From contig SVQK01000056.1 in the NCBI GenBank assembly GCA_015065385.1, positions 458,983 through 522,982 of the forward strand: a stretch of 64,000 nt of DNA, written 5' to 3'. Origin of the DNA: Oscillospiraceae bacterium (GTDB lineage: Bacteria > Bacillota > Clostridia > Oscillospirales > CAG-272). Under the pieces are notes generated by a model. It was not told the DNA's origin. It worked only from the letters and a program-made list of their open reading frames with translations, and searched no databases. The position numbers were made by a program, and so were the translations under genes. Shown here piece by piece: positions 59,375-64,000 of the stretch (position 1 is the first letter of the stretch; every line of letters starts with the position of its first letter).

Positions 59375-61351
59375 ATGGCACCAAAAACCCCCTTCCTCGG
59401 CTGCGCGTACTATCCCGAAGACTGGGACGACAGCCAGCTCGACTATGACGTCAAAATGATGAAGGAGGCAGGGATCACCTGCGCCCGCATCGGGGAATTC
59501 GCGTGGAGAAAGATGGAGCCCGCCCGCGGCCGGTACGAATTCGGCTGGCTGCACCGCGTGGTGGATACCCTCGGCAAGGCCGGTATTTCCGTCGTTCTCG
59601 GCACGCCGACCGCAACTCCTCCGATCTGGCTGGGCGACGCCTTCCCGGACGTATTTGTGCTGAACAAGGACGGCACGCGCGCCAGTCACGGAGGCAGACG
59701 GCACTGCTGCTCGAACAACCCGCATTACCTCGAGGCCTCCGATCAGATCGTCCACGCCATGGGGCGCGAATTCGGAAAGGATCCGAACGTCATCGGATGG
59801 CAGCTCGACAACGAGATCCTCACATGGGGAACCGGCTGCACCTGCGAGCATTGCGTAAAGGCCTATCACGAACGCCTGAAACGGGAATACGGCACGGTGG
59901 AGAACCTCAACGCCCGCTGGAATCTCAACCTGTTCAGCCAGGCCTACGACCGGTTCGACGAGATCCCCGGCGACTGGAACGCATGGCATAATCCTCATCT
60001 GAAATACGAGTGGGCCGCCGCGCACTATGAAGCCGATATCGCGTTCATGCACCGTCAGGCCGAAATCCTGCGCCTTTACACCGACGCCCCGATCGGCACC
60101 GACATGATGCCCACCAACGCCATGGGCTACGAGGAGATGTGCGGGGATCTGGACGTTGTGATGTTCAATCACTACAACACGCCCGCGAATCTCTCCGACG
60201 CGGTGTTCTGGTTCGACTATCTCCGCACGCTCAAGGATCGCCCGTTCTGGAACACGGAGACCGCCACCACATGGAACGGCTCCACCGCCATCGGACAGGT
60301 TCTGAAACCCGAGGGATACTGCCGGGTCAATTCGTGGCTGCCCGTGGCTCTGGGCGGCGAGAGCAACATGTACTGGCTCTGGCGTCAGCACTGGGCGGGG
60401 CACGAGCTGGTTCACGGTTCCGTTCTCTCCCCCGAGGGCAGGCCGACCCATACCTTCGGCGAGGTGCAGCGGACCGCGAAGGACTTTGAGACGGCGTCCT
60501 CGTTCCTCTCCGGCACGAAGGTGAAGACCGACGTCGCGCTCCACTTCACGTCGAAGGCATGGCAGCTCTTCGATCAGCAGAAGGTGTTCGACGGAAACTG
60601 GTATGCAGGGGACGTGCAGCAGGTTCACCGCGCGCTGGTCCGCTCCGGCGTCCGTCCCGACGTGATCGGCGCGGCGCATTCCCTCGACGAGTACAAGCTG
60701 CTTGTCTCCCCCTGCGTCATGACACTCGAGGACGGGGATCTGGCGGAAAAGATCCGGGCCTTTGTCGAAAACGGCGGCGTCTGGGTCGCGGGGCCTCTCA
60801 CCGACGTGCGGAACGATATCGGCGCGCACTACACCGACCGCGCGATGGGCATGATCGAGGACTGGCTGGGCGTCACGCTCGACTACGGCGTCCCGACCGA
60901 CGGCTCCGTCATGAAGACCGCCTGGTGCGACGGGGAAGACCTCGCCGTGCGCAAATGGGCGGAACTCTACACCCTGAACGGCGGCGAAACGCTGGCGGCT
61001 GTCACGGCGGGCCACAGTGCGCTGAACGGCAAATCCGTCGTCTCCCGCCACAAGGTCGGCAAAGGCGAGGTCATTCTCTGCGGCGCGCTGACCGAGGACG
61101 CGGACCTCGGCAAGCTCATGAACATCGCGCTTCACGACGCCGGAATCGAACCGTTCCCGGTGATGGGCTCCCTGAACGTGTCCCCACGGTCCGGCGAGGC
61201 GGGAGAGGGACTGATCCTCTGCGAAACCGGATGCGGTCCCGCGCTCATGAAGATCGAGCGGCCCGCGGCGGATCTTCTGACCGGCGAGACCTTCACGGAC
61301 AACGTTCCTGTCGAACCCTACGGCGTCCGGGTCCTTGTTTTCGACAAATAA
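59375..61351 (+). CDS. GH42-family beta-galactosidase
   Basis: 658 residues from ATG 59375, behind AAAAGGAGAACAGTC. The opening GCAYYPEDWDDSQLDYDVKM and ITCARIGEFAWRKMEPARG are diagnostic of GH42. The acid/base Glu147 lies in IGWQLDNEILTWG and the nucleophile Glu295 in FWNTETATTW. A zinc cluster of Cys111/112, Cys155, Cys157 and Cys160 matches the GH42 structural zinc site. The beta-galactosidase trimerisation and C-terminal sandwich domains follow. No signal peptide is present, so it cleaves imported galactosides in the cytoplasm. Confidence 0.95.
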   Translation: MAPKTPFLGCAYYPEDWDDSQLDYDVKMMKEAGITCARIGEFAWRKMEPARGRYEFGWLHRVVDTLGKAGISVVLGTPTATPPIWLGDAFPDVFVLNKDGTRASHGGRRHCCSNNPHYLEASDQIVHAMGREFGKDPNVIGWQLDNEILTWGTGCTCEHCVKAYHERLKREYGTVENLNARWNLNLFSQAYDRFDEIPGDWNAWHNPHLKYEWAAAHYEADIAFMHRQAEILRLYTDAPIGTDMMPTNAMGYEEMCGDLDVVMFNHYNTPANLSDAVFWFDYLRTLKDRPFWNTETATTWNGSTAIGQVLKPEGYCRVNSWLPVALGGESNMYWLWRQHWAGHELVHGSVLSPEGRPTHTFGEVQRTAKDFETASSFLSGTKVKTDVALHFTSKAWQLFDQQKVFDGNWYAGDVQQVHRALVRSGVRPDVIGAAHSLDEYKLLVSPCVMTLEDGDLAEKIRAFVENGGVWVAGPLTDVRNDIGAHYTDRAMGMIEDWLGVTLDYGVPTDGSVMKTAWCDGEDLAVRKWAELYTLNGGETLAAVTAGHSALNGKSVVSRHKVGKGEVILCGALTEDADLGKLMNIALHDAGIEPFPVMGSLNVSPRSGEAGEGLILCETGCGPALMKIERPAADLLTGETFTDNVPVEPYGVRVLVFDK

Positions 61352-61380
61352 ACCGAGATACGATCGAAAAGGAGCAGATC

Positions 61381-62163
61381 ATGCAGTCATTCCCGTTATG
61401 GACAAACACGCCCGGGCTCTGCGAGGAGATCCCGGTGATCGAATACTACCCGGCGGAAAAACGGATTTCCGACGCGGCCGTGGTGATCTATCCCGGCGGC
61501 GGATACGCTTTCCGCGCGGAGCACGAGGGAAAAGGGTACGCGGAGTATTTCAATTCCATCGGCATGGACGCCTTTGTGTGCGAATACCGCGTCGCCCCGC
61601 ATCACTTCCCGCTGGAGCTTTTGGACGCCCGCAGATCGGTCCGCTGGGTCCGGCATCACGCGGCCCAATTCGGCATAGATCCGCACAAGGTGGCCGTCAT
61701 GGGATCCTCGGCGGGCGGGCATCTCGCGGGGATGGTCTCCACCTATACCGCCCCGATCGACTTTGAGGACATCGACGAGATCGACCGCGAGGACCCGATT
61801 CCGGACGCGACCATCCTGTGCTATGCCGTCTGCCATATGCCGGACGAGACGAACGTGGCGCACGTCGGGTCCTTCGTGAATCTCTGCAGAGAGCGGACGG
61901 ACTACGAAACCTTCTCCAACGACCTCAACGTGACGGATTCCACGCCGCCCGCCTTCCTCTGGCATACCTCCGACGACGGCGCGGTGAACGTCATCAATTC
62001 CTATCTGTACGCCACCGCCCTGAGACAGCACGGCATCCCGCACGAGCTGCACGTCTTCCCGAACGGTCCCCACGGCCTCGGACTGGCACAGGGCTTGCCC
62101 CATGTTGCTCAGTGGGCGGGCCTCATGAAGAACTGGCTCGTCTCCATGGGCTGGCTGAACTGA
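61381..62163 (+). CDS. Alpha/beta-hydrolase, acetyl-esterase type
   Basis: 260 residues from ATG 61381, behind AAAAGGAGCAGATC. The oxyanion motif AVVIYPGGGYAFRAEHEG and the nucleophile elbow VAVMGSSAGGHLAGM (Ser in GSSAG) are plain. The Asp in LWHTSDDGAVNVIN and the His in FPNGPHGLGLA complete the triad. Such small intracellular esterases typically remove acetyl groups from xylo- or other oligosaccharides. It is 29 bases behind the GH42 gene and the last gene of the run, so it probably deacetylates the same imported oligosaccharides. Confidence 0.9.
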   Translation: MQSFPLWTNTPGLCEEIPVIEYYPAEKRISDAAVVIYPGGGYAFRAEHEGKGYAEYFNSIGMDAFVCEYRVAPHHFPLELLDARRSVRWVRHHAAQFGIDPHKVAVMGSSAGGHLAGMVSTYTAPIDFEDIDEIDREDPIPDATILCYAVCHMPDETNVAHVGSFVNLCRERTDYETFSNDLNVTDSTPPAFLWHTSDDGAVNVINSYLYATALRQHGIPHELHVFPNGPHGLGLAQGLPHVAQWAGLMKNWLVSMGWLN

Positions 62164-62170
62164 ATATCCC

Positions 62171-62198
62171 GCGCGGATTTCTTCCGGGAGATCCGCGC
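62171..62198 (+). terminator. Terminator of the recQ-GH42-esterase operon
   Basis: GCGCGGATTTC and GAGATCCGCGC form an 11-bp stem with one wobble and a 6-nt loop, followed by ATCTTGTTTC. Confidence 0.7.
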
Positions 62199-62277
62199 AT
62201 CTTGTTTCGACTGGGCGTGATCCGCGGTTTCATGAGCCAGGGCTCCGGAGAGCGGGCAAAATCTGTAGGATTCGTCA

Positions 62278-62306
62278 TTGCTTTTTGAACGCCGCGGTGC
62301 TATAAT
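62278..62306 (+). promoter_or_regulatory. Sigma-A promoter of the second MATE gene
   Basis: TTGCTT (62278-62283), 17 nt, TATAAT (62301-62306). Confidence 0.8.
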
Positions 62307-62345
62307 CAATTTGTATGCAATCATAGATCGGGAGAAGACCGCAAC

Positions 62346-63713
62346 ATGGACCGGAAAACTGAGAACCTTGTGGACGCGCCCGGCTCTCTCACGCTGAAAA
62401 TTTTCAAATTCATTATTCCCCTCATGCTGACGGGGATTTTGCAACTGCTCTACAACGCCGCCGACAGCGTGGTGGTAGGCCGCTTCGAAAGCTCCGACGC
62501 GCTGGCCGCTGTGACCTCCGTCGGATCCCTCATCAACCTGCTCGTCAATCTCTTCATGGGCTTGTCTGTCGGAACCTCCGTCGCCGTCGCGCATGACTGG
62601 GGCGCGAAGGATTTCGAGGGAGTCAGCCGCACCATCCACACCTCCTACCTGATCAGCTTTATCGGGGGCATCCTCGTTTCCGCGGTCGGCATTGCCTTCT
62701 CGGGACAGTTTCTCGTCTGGATGAAGTCCGACCCGGCGGTGCTTCCCCTGTCCGCGCGGTATCTCCGGATCTATTTCGTCGGAACCACCGCCAATATGGC
62801 CTATAACTTCGGCGCGTCCGTTCTCCGGTCGGTCGGGGATACGCGGCGTCCTCTTTATTTCCTCGCGGTTTCTGGCCTTGTGAACGTGATTCTCAATCTG
62901 ATCTTTGTCATCGTCTTCCGCATGGGCGTGGACGGCGTTGCGTGGGCGACCGTGGCGTCTCAGGTCCTGTCCGCGGCGTTTGTGATCGTCTACATGATGC
63001 GGACGGACGGCCCGATCCGGTTCGAGTGGAAAAAGCTCCGCGTCCATCCCGACAAGCTGAAAAAGATCGTGCTTGTGGGTCTTCCCGCGGGGCTTCAGGG
63101 AACGGTGTTCTCCATTTCCAACGTCATTATCCAGTCCTCGGTCAACTCCTTCGGCAACGTGGTCATGGCAGGCAACGGCGCGGCGGCCTCCATCGAGGGA
63201 TTCACCTATATCGCCATGAACTCGGTCTATCACGCCTCCCTGACCTTCGTGGGCCAGTTCGTCGGCGCGCGGAAGCTGGACCGGATCAACGGCGTGATCT
63301 TCCGCTGCCTTGCGCTCGTTTCGGCAATCGGGATCTTCTTCGGCGTCCTCAGCTACGTCTTTGCGGATCCGCTTCTTTCGATCTATCTTCCGAACGATCC
63401 CGGTGCGGTGGAGTACGGACGGACGCGGCTGCTCTACCTCGCCGTACCGTACTTCCTCTGCGGCATGATGGAGGTCATGGTCGGCGGACAGCGGGGGATG
63501 GGGCTCTCCCTCCTCCCCATGATCAACGCCCTGCTCGGCTCCTGCGTCCTCCGCATCGTCTGGATCGTGACGATTTTCGCCGCCCATCATACCCTGTTTA
63601 TGCTCTACATCTCCTATCCGGTCTCGTGGCTGGTCACGACCGCCGCGCACTCCGTCGTCTACGCGATACGATTGAGAAAGCTGAAGCGGGAGGACCGGGA
63701 ACCCGTCTTCTGA
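62346..63713 (+). CDS. MATE-family exporter, second copy
   Basis: 455 residues from ATG 62346, behind GGGAGAAGACCGC. It has twelve hydrophobic segments and MATE motifs: KFIIPLMLTGILQLLYNAAD, VGTSVAVAHDWGAKDFEGVS, FGASVLRSVGDTRRPLYFLA. It is similar in layout to the copy at 2179-3561, with clear sequence divergence. It exports drugs or metabolites with an ion gradient. The promoter is its own. It is followed 44 bases later by a sulfatase gene. Confidence 0.93.
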   Translation: MDRKTENLVDAPGSLTLKIFKFIIPLMLTGILQLLYNAADSVVVGRFESSDALAAVTSVGSLINLLVNLFMGLSVGTSVAVAHDWGAKDFEGVSRTIHTSYLISFIGGILVSAVGIAFSGQFLVWMKSDPAVLPLSARYLRIYFVGTTANMAYNFGASVLRSVGDTRRPLYFLAVSGLVNVILNLIFVIVFRMGVDGVAWATVASQVLSAAFVIVYMMRTDGPIRFEWKKLRVHPDKLKKIVLVGLPAGLQGTVFSISNVIIQSSVNSFGNVVMAGNGAAASIEGFTYIAMNSVYHASLTFVGQFVGARKLDRINGVIFRCLALVSAIGIFFGVLSYVFADPLLSIYLPNDPGAVEYGRTRLLYLAVPYFLCGMMEVMVGGQRGMGLSLLPMINALLGSCVLRIVWIVTIFAAHHTLFMLYISYPVSWLVTTAAHSVVYAIRLRKLKREDREPVF

Positions 63714-63757
63714 TCTGCCGATCCGTCCGCAAAATCTGAATCCGAAGGGAGACCCTC

Positions 63758-64000
63758 ATGAATATCGTCTATATGTTCGCGGATCAGCTCCGCCGCATGT
63801 CCCTCGGATACGCCGGGGATCCGCTTGCAAGAACCCCCAATATCGACTCCCTCGCCCGGGAATCCTGCGAGCTGACCGAGGCGGTGTCCGGGCATCCCGT
63901 CTGCGCCCCCTACCGCGCGTCTCTGCTGACCGGGAAATACACTACCTCCACCGGCATGGTCATCAACGAGATCCGGATCTCCCCGGACCACGACACGCTG
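63758..64000 (+). CDS. Sulfatase, N-terminal fragment (runs off the window)
   Basis: The start ATG 63758 follows GAAGGGAGACCCTC and 81 residues are visible before the window ends. It begins MNIVYMFADQLRRMSLGYAG, with the metal-binding Asp9, and shows the sulfatase signature CAPYRASLLTGKY. The CxPxR motif places Cys49 as the residue converted to formylglycine; in an anaerobe this needs an anSME radical enzyme encoded elsewhere. No signal peptide is seen, so it may act in the cytoplasm on imported sulfated sugars. Confidence 0.92.
   Translation, partial: MNIVYMFADQLRRMSLGYAGDPLARTPNIDSLARESCELTEAVSGHPVCAPYRASLLTGKYTTSTGMVINEIRISPDHDTL

Noticed and set aside
1-64000. CRISPR arrays, insertion sequences, integrases or attachment sites
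   Set aside because: No regularly spaced short repeats, transposase or recombinase genes were found; neither tRNA shows a duplicated 3' end.

Overview
The window is a GC-rich, gene-dense chromosomal stretch of a spore-forming Clostridia-type Firmicute, most likely an uncultured gut or rumen member of the Oscillospiraceae/Ruminococcaceae-like group. Reasons: strong AGGAGG ribosome sites, many near-perfect sigma-A promoters (TTGACA, 17 nt, TATAAT), a SpoVT gene, two promoters of forespore (sigma-G/F) type, type I dockerins, BspA-type leucine-rich repeats, and lipoprotein and glycosidase families typical of gut Firmicutes. The genus cannot be fixed from the sequence alone. I see no phage, plasmid, insertion-sequence or CRISPR hallmark, and no rRNA.

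Layout. 1-3.6 kb: start of a solute-binding lipoprotein, a small unknown protein, a YefM/YoeB-type toxin-antitoxin pair, tRNA-Pro(GGG) and a MATE exporter. 3.7-9.6 kb: an amino-sugar operon (unknown glycosidase-like protein, NagB, two Gfo/Idh/MocA dehydrogenases, NagA) closed by a terminator. 9.65-13.3 kb: a probable forespore lipoprotein, a structured intergenic stretch, and a two-gene chromate-type transporter divergent from a LysR regulator. 13.3-18.9 kb: Hsp33, a ThyX-like protein, a sirtuin, tRNA-Ser(GCU), and a split transketolase whose halves flank an unknown barrel-like gene.

19.1-41.4 kb is the centrepiece: three giant secreted proteins (2501, 1540 and 2674 aa), all on the minus strand, each with its own signal peptide, its own promoter and a C-terminal type I dockerin. 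They carry no obvious polysaccharide-degrading domain. Instead they hold Ig-like repeats, discoidin-like and C-type-lectin-like modules, a transglutaminase-like domain and about 2000 residues of BspA leucine-rich repeats. A regulator with an N-terminal HTH lies divergent from the largest gene, with interleaved promoters. The simplest reading is a dockerin-tagged set of adhesin or recognition proteins meant to be plugged into a cohesin scaffold encoded elsewhere.

41.8-48.6 kb: a frameshifted CorA, a GHL10-like glycosidase, a membrane-anchored binding-repeat protein, a hairpin-rich non-coding region, an orphan sugar-binding lipoprotein and spoVT. 48.6-54.9 kb: a minus-strand operon of metallophosphoesterase, phosphopantetheinyl transferase, MBOAT acyltransferase, SGNH/DltD-like partner, solute-binding lipoprotein and short peptide deformylase, which looks like a surface-polymer acylation module. 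54.9-64 kb: a plus-strand run of YerC, methyltransferase, RecQ, beta-helix protein, GH42 beta-galactosidase and esterase, then a second MATE exporter and the start of a sulfatase. Overall the genome invests in glycan sensing, binding and degradation.
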